In this document: piece after piece, positions 11,991 to 23,825 of the stretch
Numbering within the stretch: position 1 is the stretch's first letter
Layout: the number at the start of each line of letters is the position of its first letter
NCBI GenBank assembly: GCA_950295325.1
Contig: OX485803.1
Span: 47,321,554 to 47,385,553, forward strand
Origin: Polytrichum commune
Lineage: Eukaryota; Streptophyta; Polytrichopsida; Polytrichales; Polytrichaceae
Direction of reading: 5' to 3'
DNA: 64,000 nucleotides
Notes under the pieces: model-generated
What the model saw: the letters and a program-made list of their open reading frames with translations, nothing else
The model's database searches: none
What the model was told of the DNA's origin: nothing
Position numbers and translations under genes: made by a program

Positions 11991-12452
11991 AAGAGCACAA
12001 AGAGAAATCCCAGTAGAGGAGTGAGAGGAGTGAGATACTTTGCACAAGGGACTCAAACTCTTTATACTCATGAGAGAGGGTCCTTGGGTGCTTAGAACCT
12101 CAAAATCCTAATCGGCCCAGTGAACGGAACCAACCCTAAATTAATTAGCCTCCATGGTTCTTGACCTTATGAGTCATGACTCTAGTATTACCCTAGTAGA
12201 AATTTCCGCCCTATCCCTAGTCCCTTCGGCTACTTGCCTAAAATTTTAAAATTGGCTCGGTAAATATCCTAAAATATGATGCCTCAACCAGCTATATTGC
12301 CGATCTTTTCTCATTTGAACCGGTCAATTTCCGACCTTAACAATTTTAAGTCGGTACCTCGTCCGAATCATTGCGAACTCATTCGGAAATCTCCAAAAAA
12401 TTTTGGCTAGCTCGTAACTAAAGTTCGGTACTCCCCGTTCATTGGTTCAAAT

Positions 12453-14646
12453 ATATGAGCAGTTGAGCCTTAGTGGGTTCAAAGGGTTGCATGCAACAAA
12501 AGCAATACATAAAGAAACCCAGTCCATCCCATTCAGAATTGAGATCTCTAGTGTAATGGAAGTTCATGTGTTTGGTCAGCACACAGCAATCGTTACCCCT
12601 GATGCAGTCCTTTAATTACCCTACCATTGTTAAAGGCTCTGTGGTGCTAGACAACGTAATTGATGACCCTGCTGCCATGTATTTAGAGATGTGTTTGTCC
12701 ATTCCAGAGCAATTTGTCAACAGGCACCCTTGATAAGAGCACACTAAGTATGATATTTTAGTGTCAAACAGTATTTTATGTCACTATGATAACTCTTCAG
12801 ATAACACTTCTTCTGAATAAGTGAGCAAATATCATCGTGGATGATGGATGAGTTTATCCATTGGCCACAATCCTACCTTCTCTTGTCAGCAACTTGTGAT
12901 GAAATGTTGTCATGGATGATTGAAATTTGCATGAATAAATCACTTGGTAAGTGATAGTAATTGCAACACTGTAAATCCAGAATCCCCCAAAAAAATTACA
13001 AAGGAATGACAAATAATGTTGGGTTAACATTTAGTGTTGGCTATTCCGCGGTTTTTGATTGGTATCGAGCAAGACAATAAGAATTGGTGACACTAAATAT
13101 CATTTTTAGTGTAGTTTTAGATTCAAGGTACATTGTTGGTAGTGACTCGAATGCATGTGCACAAAAGACATAATAACTATTTTTTTTGAACAATCTGGTA
13201 ACTGACTTTGATGATTTGAGAATTCGCATTCTCTATACAGAACGCAGGATAAGATATGGAGGAAATTGATGAGATCATTGATCTAATAATCTTCAAGATA
13301 GATGCTGCAATTATCTTACATGCTTCAAACTTCAGGATAGTTCTTTATACACATCACACAATGCAAGGTAAAGTTATCACCAAACTCTCTGCACTTACAA
13401 GATCACCTCCTTACTTCAGGCCTCTGGTGCAAACCACTACACCACTTATGGTATTTAGTCACATACGATATTCACAAAGGGCCTAAACTAGATGCCTAGA
13501 GGTCTCAGAATGCCACATCCGCTAATTGCCAATATGGTACTATTCATTAACATAAGTGATTTTTTCAATGTGAAAATTTACTTACATTTCATATTTAACA
13601 TAGAAAATTGGGATGCTTGAGACGATAGTGCATTCTAGTATGCAAGATGACACTCTACTAATGGCAAGTGTCATGTGTTTACATTTTGGTATGCAAGAAG
13701 ATAATATGGAGCATACTATTGACAAATGTCACATGTTTACATTTTGGTATGCAAGAGGAAGATGATATTGAGCATACTAAGTGTCAAAGGCCATTTGTGT
13801 ACACTTTCATCAACTTGTATTCCATTGTATAACATAAGCATGCACCTCATAACACTATTGAACATACTCATGCCAAGATATTAATAAGCACACTTGAACC
13901 TCGTGTCAAGAGGTGACACTAATGATGAAGTTGTTGGTCATTAGTGTATCCTAGCATATGCCTCAAATTACAATTCGTGAGACTCTTACGCATGTGACGC
14001 TAAAAATCAATACGGTGTACACCATTTATAGTATTTAGCACACTTAATATTTGGAATTACGCAATGCTATGACTTCTTAGTTTAGAAGTCTTTTTGCCAA
14101 CAAAGATTAAATAGGTTGTATGGCCATTATACAACATTAAGGACTTTACTTGGTAGAAACTTACATTCTTTGCAAGTTGTAGTAGAATCTAACTCTGAAC
14201 AGGAAGTGGCAATAAATACCATGATGGTGCACCTGGCACCGGAAATTGTTCATATTCCAGAAAGCTTTCCCAGATACACTGATAGTGTAGACAAAGAGAA
14301 CTCTGGGTTGTTGGACAATAAAGAGAATGAACTGTATGGCATGATATCAGCCCCACCATCAGCATACTCCATCTATTAAATCCTGTGACTTCTAAGTTTA
14401 GAAACAAAAGTTTGTCCCAGTAATTTGTACCATATACAAACACTGCCAATTAATTGACAATGCACTAAAATTTACAGAACCACACAATGAGGGAATATAT
14501 TCAGGAAACAGTGCGACCAAACAAGAAGAGAGGACCAATACAAGGAATGTGAGCAAACAGATGAAATGTCCATGAGTACAATAGCCAAAATTGACATCCA
14601 GCCCATAAGGGAGAGATGATATAATTTGCTCCATAACATGGAGTAA
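12453..14646. other. Intergenic downstream of eL18, no supported gene
   Basis: I see no gene. The stretch 13600-13790 has three similar phrases around 'acattttggtatgcaaga', indicating a short degenerate duplication. Copies of the dispersed terminal motif occur near 13080-13110 (inverted) and 14045-14072. Confidence 0.5.
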
Positions 14647-17618
14647 TCAAACCTTGAAGCCTCTGCTGTTACGTCGACCGCGAGCTTTCTCGAACTTACG
14701 ACCTTTAGAACGCACGTAAGGCTTGGTGTGACTCTGTGGCACACCAGGTGCCCTACCAAAGTGCTTCACTGCCTCACGGGCATTCTTGGGACCCCTCAAG
14801 AGAACCTGCAAGCACAAATATGATCAGTAAGAACCTGTCTACTCCAGAATGCAAGTGATGAAAAAATCGACACATTTTAGAGCTTATGAGATAAACCAAT
14901 TCAAGATAATTTAAATAGGAATTGTAGAGCACATTTTGAAATTGGAGGATATATGAATTTGGAGATCCCATATAGAAGCAAATGTTAAGAGAGAGGGAAA
15001 GTACTGTGATTGTCAACAAAAGACGGTGTCCAAGCAAACAAACAAACAAACAGAGAGCGAGAGAGAGAGAAACAGACAGACAAATTAGGTGCACGAACAT
15101 ATTGTCCGGTAAGACAGGAGCATGGACTTTGTAAAGTTTACCAATACATGGAACAGCATAATGAGATCCATGTTTTGGAAAGTTACAGGTTATTTATCAC
15201 ACTAGGATTGCGTACCCTTTAAGCTCCAACTGGGAACCTTGACAAACAACTTCAGCTTTGGTGGTGAACTCAATAAAAGCAAGCCCAAAGTAAACCGAGG
15301 TTGATTGACAGGCCAGCACTTACAGATAGTTTCCCAATCTACTATTAGAAAATACTCCTTCAAGTTCTTATTCAATGAACCATTTGTTTCACAACGCCTT
15401 GTTTCCAATTATATACAGACTCAGCTTTTCTTCAACTAAAGCCAGAACACTCAGAATACTAGCAATGCTGACTTACCTAGTATGATTCTTAAAAGTTCAA
15501 TAAGGTCTTATGCACTTGGTCCTTTAATGGGCTTTCGTCTTCCTCAAATGGGGCAGGGGATACCTTTTTTCATTCCATGAGAATTCTTCTATATGAAGGC
15601 TAGATATAAAAATTCAATTGCACAAGAGCGATCTATCTCAGAAAGTCTCAACCCCTAAAACAGAGTAACATTTGTGTTTAAGAGATGACTAAAGCTGCAA
15701 TATTTATGAGTTTCTTGTTGTAAAATGAAAACGAATAATGTATGAAGACAAGTTTCTTGTAAACTCAAATAATCTTCTCTTACTTTTTTGGACATGTATT
15801 CAACACCTATATCATCTTCGTCTTGAAATGAGAATGAAGAATTGTGTCGCTTTGTTCCACATTTGCATGAAGATAGTTATCTCTTGTTCCAAGATAAAGT
15901 TCATGGAGGTGTTAAATGTATGTCCAAAAAGTAAGAGAAGAAAATTGTGTTCGGAAGATGAGCCAGTCCCCATCTTCCCATATGACTCCATGACTCTTCA
16001 AGACTTCCAGTATTCAACCAATTTGGTTCAGTAGGTCCTGTTTCCCCATTTCATGAAAAATTCAACAGTTTGTCACAGGGCACTTACAGTATTGGCTCCA
16101 GTGGGTGCACGGAGAGCAAGCTGATCAAAGGTCAGAACTTCTCCTCCAGCCTTCAAGATTCGAGCACGAGCCGTTTCAGTGAAACGCAGGGCAACAACCT
16201 TCAAGGCAGGAACCTCGTACAGCCTGGTGTCATCAGTGACAGTGCCAACAATTACAGCCAACTTGTCTTCCTGCACCATATAACATCACCATAGTTTATG
16301 AGTCGGGCACTTTCTTACAATCACCAAACTCCATTTGCATCTCCCTCATAACCCAGTTGCACTTACTTTTCTGCAATCTATCAAGGAAGGGCTCTCGTTA
16401 TCCTCTAACTCAACATGACTTTTGGTCGAGAGTTGGTTGTTTTGCAAACAAGACCTTTCTTGTTCCGTTAAATTTCGGTGTATTCTTCGAGGTAGTGTCG
16501 AGGTTTGCACAAAGAACATTCTACTTGGTTCATCGAGGGTCAAATTCATTATAGCATGCCAAGAGGTGATAAAATGAGTTTGGCCCTCAATGAACCAATA
16601 TGGAATGTTCTCCATTCAAAATCAATCACTACCTCCAACCATGCACCACAAGTGGGGAGAAATTGTTGATATGCAAAACAACCTATGGGAAATTCTAGGG
16701 GGACCAACTCCTGACGTAAAGTCCCATTGAGTTAAAGGATAACTCTATTGTAGTACATTGTGCCATAATCCAACCCCCGCAATGCAATTTCTCATAAACC
16801 TAAATACAGTTGAGCTTGTGCCTTTGAGCTACTTCCCCCAACCAATTCTTCAATGAAAGATATCACTAATTAATTAAGACCTTCCCATATGCTAGACATA
16901 AGCTGAAAATGCTCCTCAATTTGAAACTGACTCGAGGTAGAGATTCAAGAAGAAAAAAATCCATAGTCTAAGCATTTCTTACCTTTCCACTCATGTATTT
17001 AACAAGGCGGCTCATAGAAAGAGGGGGCCTATTGGTTCTGCTCATAAACAAGCGCTTCAAAACCACACCATTGAATGGGGCTTCTGTTCTTCTGACCAGA
17101 AATCTGTACAGCTGCTCGTATAAGAAATCTGAATCGTTAATAATCCTTCCATGTCATCACTTTCCCTCAGCTAGAATTGCACCCCTATAAGTAATTCCGA
17201 GGATTGGACCATGTAATCAAGTACTAGCAAAAGCATATCTCCGAGTAAAAATAACAAATAAAATTGCACCTTCACAAGCAACTTAAGGTACACATTCTCG
17301 CTCTTGGGAGCTGTGCGTTTGGTCTTCTTGTTGCGGCCACCTGCCTTCAAGTCGATACCCTGCTCATCACAAATAAAAACCTTAAGTAGAGTAGTACATT
17401 TAGCTACAAAAATACTCCTCTTCTCAGTCAAAATAAGTTCATGAAAATTAAGGAGGTATCAGATCACCGTGATTATCAGTCGGATTAAACTTATCGCCGG
17501 AGTTCTAACAGTGAGCTACAACCTCGTCAACTTCGTTCACAAATACCCCAAAAAAAAAAATCTCATTGCAAAAAAGAAGTACGACACAGTAAATCAAAAG
17601 AAGGTGAGGAATAACCAT
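14647..17618 (-). CDS. RPL18: 60S ribosomal protein eL18 (five exons)
   Basis: This encodes a large-subunit ribosomal protein of 187 residues, the usual length of eL18. The exons on the minus strand are 17618-17616 (ATG only), 17359-17270, 17111-16983, 16270-16088 and 14805-14647. All introns have GT-AG ends and every junction is phase 0. Hallmark blocks are present: 'GIDLKAGG', '[20 protein letters not shown]', 'VGTVTDD', '[12 protein letters not shown]', '[11 protein letters not shown]', '[15 protein letters not shown]', and a basic tail ending '[11 protein letters not shown]'. The isolated ATG exon is inferred from the spacing, the frame and the GT after it ('ATG-GTTATT'). An intron right after the start codon is common in plant ribosomal protein genes. 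The longest intron (14806-16087) holds only simple repeats. A telo-box lies upstream. The gene looks intact and functional. Confidence 0.96.
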
Positions 17619-17731
17619 AGTTGCTAATGAAGACCAGTTGACGACGAAATTCGACTAAGGCTTCCAGCGACACTGGGCGAAAGGAATGGAATTCGCAAGA
17701 GCTCCTTCTGTAGACCTCGTCACTGATCCCC

Positions 17732-17748
17732 AAACCCTAACCCTAAAT
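17732..17748 (-). promoter_or_regulatory. Double telo-box upstream of eL18
   Basis: The plus strand reads AAACCCTAACCCTAAA, about 115-130 bp upstream of the eL18 ATG on the other strand. Telo-boxes of this form are typical of plant ribosomal protein and translation-factor promoters or leaders and support growth-linked expression. No clear site II element (TGGGCC/T) was seen next to it. Confidence 0.6.
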
Positions 17749-18059
17749 GTCAAGACAGTAGAGCAACTCCAGCAAAGACCGGTATGAGGACCGCTACTTG
17801 TGCCCTTATATTCAAGATCAAGCCAATAGGAACATGTGCATGCGCATGGTGCCAGCAAATGCTTTAAGCTTATAGTCCTCCAACCCTCCATATGTGCTCC
17901 GTTAACATCACGTTGGTGAGTTTTTGTAGTTGATAACTTCATCTTTAACCAACAAATATTCACTACTTGATAATAACGGAACACATTGCAATAACAAACA
18001 ATTTCAAAGGATATTAACTCAAAAACCAACACTACAACATAATATTGAAGTTAACAAAA

Positions 18060-18276
18060 GTGAGGGTTGATATCAATCAAGTTTAGAGGGTGGGGGGGGG
18101 GGGGGGGGTTTAATCTCAGTTTAGGCATTCTTTGTCAAGTTTTAAAATTTTATACAAGGAAGATTGAGTTTTGGATCAAGAAGAGTTGAATCGATAGTTG
18201 GGGAACATATTGAGATCAAGTTCATAAACCACCCTCAAAATATACATTATGTTTTTCCTTGTGGGTTGGTGTGACA
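18060..18276 (-). repeat. 3' LTR remnant of the chromovirus
   Basis: On the minus strand a purine tract (18290-18277) is followed at once by TGTCACACCAACCC, a classic junction of polypurine tract and 3' LTR. The LTR cannot be followed past about 18060, where a run of 17 G (18092-18108) lies. The expected LTR end matching the 5' LTR boundary at 23827 is not present, so this LTR is truncated or heavily diverged. It stops a few hundred bases short of the eL18 promoter. Confidence 0.5.
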
Positions 18277-18290
18277 TTATCCTCCTTGTC
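18277..18290 (-). other. Polypurine tract of the chromovirus
   Basis: The minus strand reads GACAAGGAGGATAA immediately before the TGTCACACC start of the 3' LTR. This is the usual primer site for plus-strand synthesis. Confidence 0.55.
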
Positions 18291-18300
18291 ATTCAAAAGT

Positions 18301-19643
18301 CTAATAGAAGGTCATAATTTGGTGTGCAGCTGGGGCTTCGCGGTCACGTTTGACACCTTTACGTGTTAGCCTATCGTCCGACTTGGCTATTGCATCCCAG
18401 TACTCCTTGAGGACTTCTACACTCAAGTTGCATTCCGGCTCCCATGAATTATGCTCAAGTGCATATCCGAGCCATTTGATAAGATCAAATTTCTTGGGGC
18501 GAGAACGAGACCCTCTATCCTCATGTGAAACCACACGTTCTACTTCATAAGATACATCTTCTGCAAATATTGGCGGAGGGGGAGGCTGTACCCTGCCATC
18601 GGCCACATAAGGCTTAAAAAATGTACATGAAAGACATCATGAATCTTAAATGTATTTGGCAATTGCACGCGGTATGCTACAATCCCTATCCTCTTGACTA
18701 TCCGAAATGGACCAATCCACCTTAGTAAAAGCTTTCGAGCTCCTGGGACCTTCAACTTAATGTTGGCAGTACTTACAAGCACTTGTTGGTCCACCTCAAA
18801 CGATACCTCTCGTCTGTGTTTGTCAGCATAGAACTTTTGTCGTTGTTGCGCAGCAATCAAATGTTTTTTAGTCAAACCAATTACATTTGTCATATGCTCG
18901 ACAAAATTTTGCGCAGCATGGACTTGACACCTGTTGTTCCCACTTATTGGTGTCCGGGGATGCTGACCATAATTCAAGATAAACAGAGTATTTCGTACTG
19001 ACTTTTGCCAAGAGTTATTATATGCAAATTCAACCACTACAAGAAATTCATCCCAATCATCTTGCATTGGGTTGACATAATACCACAACATATCCTCTAT
19101 GATACGGTTGACCCGTTCCGTCTGTCCGTCGGTTTAAGGATGGAACGCGGTGGACATGGTCAACTTTGTCCCCAAAAGACCATGCAACGCATCCTTAAAC
19201 CTACTTATGAATCTAGCGTCCCTATCGCTTAGGATTACCTTGATTAGACCATGAATCTTATAAACATGATCACGAAATAACCTTGTCATTCCTTCAGCAG
19301 TAACATGTGTGGTGGTTGGCATAAAGTGGGCCATTTTGGACAACTTATCCACACACACAAAGATGGCATCATAACCATTAGCAAATAGAGTCAAGCCATA
19401 ATTAAAATCTATGCTTACCACTTCCCAATTACGATCAAGAATCTCCAATGCTTGTAACATGTCTGCTGGCTTAAGAGTAGGGGCCTTACTCCTTTGGCAA
19501 ATCTCACAAGATTTTATATAACTTTTGATGGACCCATGCATCTCAGGCCACCAAAAGTTTATTCGCACTCTCTTATATGTTTTAGGTATTCCTACATGAC
19601 CGCTATACATTGCGTCATAGTATTCACTGAGCAAAAATGACAT
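18301..19643 (-). pseudogene. Integrase and chromodomain region of the chromovirus
   Basis: The HHCC zinc-binding part reads 'HVGIPKTYKRVRINFWWPEM' then 'CEICQRSK'. The core begins near 'VVSIDF' (first Asp), has 'LSDRDARF' (second Asp) and then 'AFHP' followed by an in-frame TAA where a Gln is expected, before 'TDGQTERVN' (Glu). The C-terminal part includes 'QDDWDEFLVVVEFAYNNSW'. A one-base shift in a T run near 18610 separates it from the chromodomain, which reads 'EVERVVSHEDRGSRSRPKKF', 'IKWLGYALEHNSWEPECNL'. The integrase inserts cDNA and the chromodomain biases target choice. This copy is inactive because of the stop and the frameshift. Confidence 0.9.
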
Positions 19644-19652
19644 GATATTTGA

Positions 19653-20321
19653 TCATTGGAAGGACACATCTGGAACCACAACCGCCTTATCATACCACCA
19701 GATGTGGTTCTCATAAACAAAATGTTTCAGATTGTGCGGGTTTGGGAACCAAGGATCAAAAGCATACCCGACAATGATAGTTTGATATAACTTCTGATCA
19801 CTCACGAACTCCGGGTACCCCTTCACATTGTTGTCTCGCTGTCCGGGATCACTTTGCATAGCGTCTGCAGCCACCATTTGGAAGATCGAGTTACTTGGAG
19901 CAGCCTTAGGTATCATCAAGGTTTTTTGGCCACTCGTGTCTAGTGGATTTCAACTCAGGGGATCGGCCATATTAATCCTTCCTGGTCGGCATACCCAACG
20001 GTAGACAAAAATTTTCTCCAAGAACTCCAACCATCGAGTTTGACGCCTTAATAACGTCTGTTGTGTCTTTAAATACACTAGAGGATTATGATCTGTAACA
20101 ATAATATAGTTTGTTCCCTCTAGGTAACACCGCCAAGTTTGCATGGCGTGCATAACTGCTGCTAGTTCTTGCTCACCAATAGTATAATTTCTCTCAGCTG
20201 GAGAAAATTTCTTACTCTCAAAAGCAATAGGTTTACCTCTCTGAAGTAATATTGCTCCTACTCCGAGTAAAGAAACATCACTTATGATCTCAAATGGCTC
20301 CCCTAACTTGGGTAAGGTCAC
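19653..20321 (-). pseudogene. RNase H region of the chromovirus
   Basis: The stretch 20321-19950 reads 'FEIISDVSLLGVGAILLQ', 'PIAFESKKFSPAERNYTIGE', 'ELAAVMHAMQTWRCYLEG' and 'VTDHNPLVYL', the Ty3-type RNase H. It ends in 'INMADPLS', after which the frame shifts. The following stretch (19919-19653) is the linker to the integrase, with 'DPWFPNPHNLKHFVYENHIW'. The usual 'DASxxGxGAVL' motif reads 'DVSLLGVGAILL' here. Confidence 0.85.
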
Positions 20322-20430
20322 TACTAGCGCATGTGTTAAGGAATATTTAACATCCTCAAAAGCGCACTCACAATTGTCAATCCAATTGTGAACTTAACCT
20401 TGCTTCGCGTCAAAGAAGTCAATGGTGCAA

Positions 20431-21336
20431 CTAGAGTGGAATATCCATGAATGAATGTGCGAAAGTAATTGCAAAGCCCCAAGAGGACCTAAGTTGTCTA
20501 ACTTCAAGAGGTCTATGCCACTTTGCCACAGTCTCTATTTTCCTAGGATCCACCTTAATGCCCTCTTTGCCTACTACATGTCCTAGATAGTACAATTCAT
20601 CCTTTCCAAAATGACACTTAAACATCTTTACATAAAACTGATTTTCTCGTAGAATTTGAAGTACTTGTACCAAATGGCTAACATGTTTCTCCTCATTCTT
20701 GGAAAAAATTAAAATGTCATCCAAATATACTAAGACAAACTTTCCGATAAACTTGTGAAAAACACGATTCATCACTCCATGAAAAGTTGCCGGAACATTA
20801 GTCAATCCAAAACTTAACACTTTGAATTGATAATGTCCAAACGGTGTTCGAAACGCCGTCTTTGGTGCATTCTTCTCGGACATTTTAATCTTATGATAAC
20901 CTTGTGCCAAATCAAGAGATGAAAATGCAGTAAAACCTCCTAATTGGTCAAAAATATTATCAATGCGAGACAACGGATAACGATTTTTTACCGTTTGTTT
21001 GTTGAATGCACGATAATCCACTACCATTCGTAACGCTCCATCATTTTTCTTGACAAACAAGATGGGAGAACCATAGGGCGATGAACTAGGCTCAATCCAT
21101 CCCTTTTCCAAATACTCCTTGATTTGTCTCTTGGCCTCTTGTAGCTCTAGAGGACTCAACCTATAGATTGGCCTAAATGGCGGCTTGTCATCTGGCTCCA
21201 AAGGAATAGTATGGGTCATTTCCCGCTTTGGAGGTAACCATGTAGGTATAGATTGAAAAACATCAACATATTCCTCTAACACTGTGGCATAAGGAGCTGC
21301 CACTATGTCCTCTACATCGTCTCCAACTGCAGTCAA
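20431..21336 (-). pseudogene. Reverse transcriptase domain of the chromovirus
   Basis: This is the best preserved part: 301 codons without a stop. It contains 'KGWIEPSSSPYGSPILFVKK', 'LRMVVDYRAFNKQTVKNRYP', 'FSSLDLAQGYHKI', 'FGLTNVPATF' and the catalytic 'YLDDILIFS' box with both aspartates. It ends in a thumb region with 'YYLGHVVGKEGI'. The frame is lost after about 20470, before RNase H. The domain itself is typical of plant Ty3/Gypsy polymerases; the enzyme is not expressible because the polyprotein is broken on both sides. Confidence 0.92.
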
Positions 21337-21372
21337 CTGAACTACGAATGAAGTTGCTCCTTTCCAAATTGA

Positions 21373-22233
21373 CTATTTGAATTGCATGGTGGTGAGTCTA
21401 TGGGGATTTGGACTTTGACATTGTATTGGGTTTACATGCACTGTCATTTTACAGTGGCCTTTATAAAACACGCAACATTTAGATTCAAAATCCAAGCGTG
21501 CCTTGTGTTGTACTAGCCAATCGTTGTCCAATATCAAATCAACACCATCACTTAACTTGGCCACAAGACAAGTAATTTGACTCTGATATTGCTATATTTT
21601 AACATGGATTTTAATGTACCCATCTGTGGGGACTTCATCACCATTGCCTAATACCAATGTGTTACTGTCATTTTTCATTTTTAATCCAAAGGTGTTAGCG
21701 AAAATAGAACTCACAAAGCAATGTGATGCTACACTATTCATTAATACAAATGCATCATAATGAACTACTTGCCCAAAGAAACTCATCATCAGCTGAGAAG
21801 AAATAGTGAACTGGTTCAAAACATGTGGTCTGGCTTCATCCAAATAAATTTGCCAAAGTTTTGACTGTAATTCAAATTGATGTACCAACTTAAATCTAGG
21901 CAAAATTCTTTTAAGATTTTTTTCTTTATATTTCTCAACAATAAAACAAACACTAGTATCAAAGGGCGTTCCCTGCTTACCGTGTAAATAAGACTTTAAA
22001 AAACTTTGTAAATCCTTCACTGATGGTATAATTAATGAAAAAACTCCATATACCTTGGACTTCTCATCAAACACATCACTAAGTGGGAGTAACGGAGTTG
22101 GCAAAATGATGTTTTTATTCAAAATATTAGACACGATTACATCAAATTGTTTATTCACTTTGTCATGGATAGCTTCCAGTGTATAACTAGACAAATCAAA
22201 CACAACCTCCGAAACTTGATCAAGTTCTGACAC
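21373..22233 (-). pseudogene. Aspartic protease and flanking linker of the chromovirus
   Basis: A linker of about 150 residues precedes the protease-like fold, which reads 'FVLMNSVASHCFVSSIFA'. The canonical active site is Asp-Ser/Thr-Gly-Ala, so both the catalytic Asp (to Asn) and the Gly (to Val) are changed. A stop at about 21592 separates it from the C-terminal part (21564-21373) with 'GVDLILDNDWLVQHKA', a common motif before the reverse transcriptase. The protease is therefore dead. Confidence 0.75.
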
Positions 22234-22239
22234 TAGCCC

Positions 22240-23259
22240 ACTGCCTAAGTGTCGAACTTGGGAAAATGCTTCTTGCCATTTTTAGCAGTCTGCTGTTTTG
22301 CACCATTTTTGTTATCAGGACAATCCCAAGCCATGTATCTCTCCTTATGGCAGAGGAAACAACGACCGTCCTTCTTATCGGTGCTCTTAATCGCGGAGTC
22401 CTCCCCCTTAGATTGTTTGTGTTTTGGTATGCTTGTAAGACAGTCAACTTAGGGCGGGTTTAGACTTGGAGTCAGGGCTCAAAAATGGGTTGGGGTGCAA
22501 GAAATCCACTCCTCTCATTGGTAGAGAGGCTGGGACTCGCCTCTTCAAGTTTACAGCATAAGTTGGGGCCAATTCATAAATAAATTATTTTATTCATCAT
22601 GACAATGGCCTCAAGCCTTGGAAAAGAAAGCTCCCAACCTTGTGGACTCTTTCCCTCTAGTTGAGGCCATTGTCAGAGCTTTTATTTGCTTGTAATAGTT
22701 TATTCTTTGAGTATTGAATAGGAGGGGAAAATTTCTAAATTTATTATACTTTAATCATTATCCATAGAATAGTTCATGAGTACGTTGGTACGTGGATAAG
22801 CCTCTCATAATTGCAGCCTCCAAATGGCCCCAACCCCACCTAAATAGGTTTACACATGAAAGCAATGAATGGAGTTAGGTTACTTTCTTATTAATGGCCT
22901 TGGGGGCCCATTTGCATGCCACATGAGACATATTGGCCTTCGTTCCCAATGGCCTTGGCCCCAAGTCTAAACAGGCCCTTACATTCATGCGTATCCAAAC
23001 GTCCATCATGTTTAGCATACATAGACATTAATTGGTCACACTGCATCTCTATCCGTTGAAACTGATCATGGTCATCAATGAGTTTTCCCTCACAATATTC
23101 CCGGATCTTTTTGGCTACCAGATGCTCTATAGCTTCATCCGTATCTACGGATGTGGGAGATGTGACCATGGGAAGAACTACACGAGGGCTACCCTCAGTT
23201 GATGGACCAGATGTGTCCATGTCAGTGGCCATTGGACCAAACAAACATCCAAAACCCAA
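22240..23259 (-). pseudogene. gag region of the chromovirus, interrupted by a MITE
   Basis: The N-terminal part (23259-22982) reads 'MATDMDTSGPSTEGSPR' and 'AIEHLVAKKIREYCEGKLI' and ends in 'GRLDTHECK'. Reading resumes after the MITE at 22448 in the same frame once a single TTA is kept, proving insertion. A frameshift then precedes a zinc knuckle, 'CFLCHKERYMAWDC', where the His of the CX2CX4HX4C pattern is Tyr. Gag would package the element RNA. The predicted gag is shorter than usual, so parts were lost before the MITE arrived. Confidence 0.7.
22452..22978. mobile_element. Tourist-like (PIF/Harbinger) MITE inserted in gag, 527 bp
   Basis: The direct repeat TTA flanks both sides (22449-22451 and 22979-22981), the 3-bp duplication of PIF/Harbinger elements. 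The terminal inverted repeats are GGGCGGGTTTAGACTTGG at the left and GGGCCTGTTTAGACTTGG reading in from the right. There is no coding capacity. Excising it with one TTA restores the gag frame of the chromovirus. The insertion is therefore younger than the chromovirus. Confidence 0.9.
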
Positions 23260-23813
23260 ATAAAACGTTCAAATTTTGAAGAAAACTAGGAATAAAATAC
23301 TAGAAAATTTCTCAAAATTATAGAAATTGCTTCAACTACGAATGAAAATAAAATTTTAGTTGATGACCGGGTGACCCGGTACTCAAGTCGCGTTGCAAAA
23401 GTTTTTTCACCCCGAGTGACCGGTGAACCGGTAATCACATGCTGGTGACCGGTCGTGCCGATCTGCTGAAGTCACGTTGATGTCAGCCGTTTCTGTGCGT
23501 TTGAGTGAAGCGTTCGATATCTCATTTCCTTGTGATGCGGACCACATGCGATCAGTATCTTGGCATTCGTGTGTGCAAATCACACAGTCTATAATTTGAG
23601 TGGAGATAAGCGGGATTTTTTTGCGAGCTCGCGGCCGTCGCCCGTCGCGCTGCGCGTATGCATACGCGGTGGTTCATACGCGTATGCGGCTCAGAATACA
23701 GAAAATAAAAGTTACACCAATCTCCAAATTCTGCTCCCCATTTCCCCAAATCTCAACACAACAAAATGCACAACGGAATAATAGCAACACCCAAAAATGA
23801 ACAAGGTTCAAGA

Positions 23814-23825
23814 GCTCTGATACCA
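23814..23825 (-). other. Primer-binding site (initiator tRNA-Met) of the chromovirus
   Basis: The minus strand reads TGGTATCAGAGC, complementary to the 3' end of plant initiator tRNA-Met, one base after the CA end of the 5' LTR. It fixes the element's orientation and 5' LTR boundary at 23827. Confidence 0.9.

Larger units (their letters stand above)
10581..12444 (-). mobile_element. hAT element copy 2 (1864 bp), complete ends, inverted relative to copy 1
   Basis: Perfect 8-bp direct repeats GTTCAAAT flank it (10573-10580 and 12445-12452). The ends are CACAGTCCGGGGAGTTTTA and, reading in from the right, CAATGAACGGGGAGTACC, sharing CGGGGAGT. The outer 300-400 bp at each end are homologous to copy 1 in opposite orientation. 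It carries a longer transposase remnant (about 11160-11626, minus) and an internal array of 'acaaacgatcgccgca' and 'gatcacaggtgga' units at 11755-11990. Confidence 0.9.

Noticed and set aside
14774..15100. 108-codon minus-strand frame in the eL18 intron
   Set aside because: It overlaps exon 5 in the wrong frame and is low-complexity (gagaga, acaaac) elsewhere.
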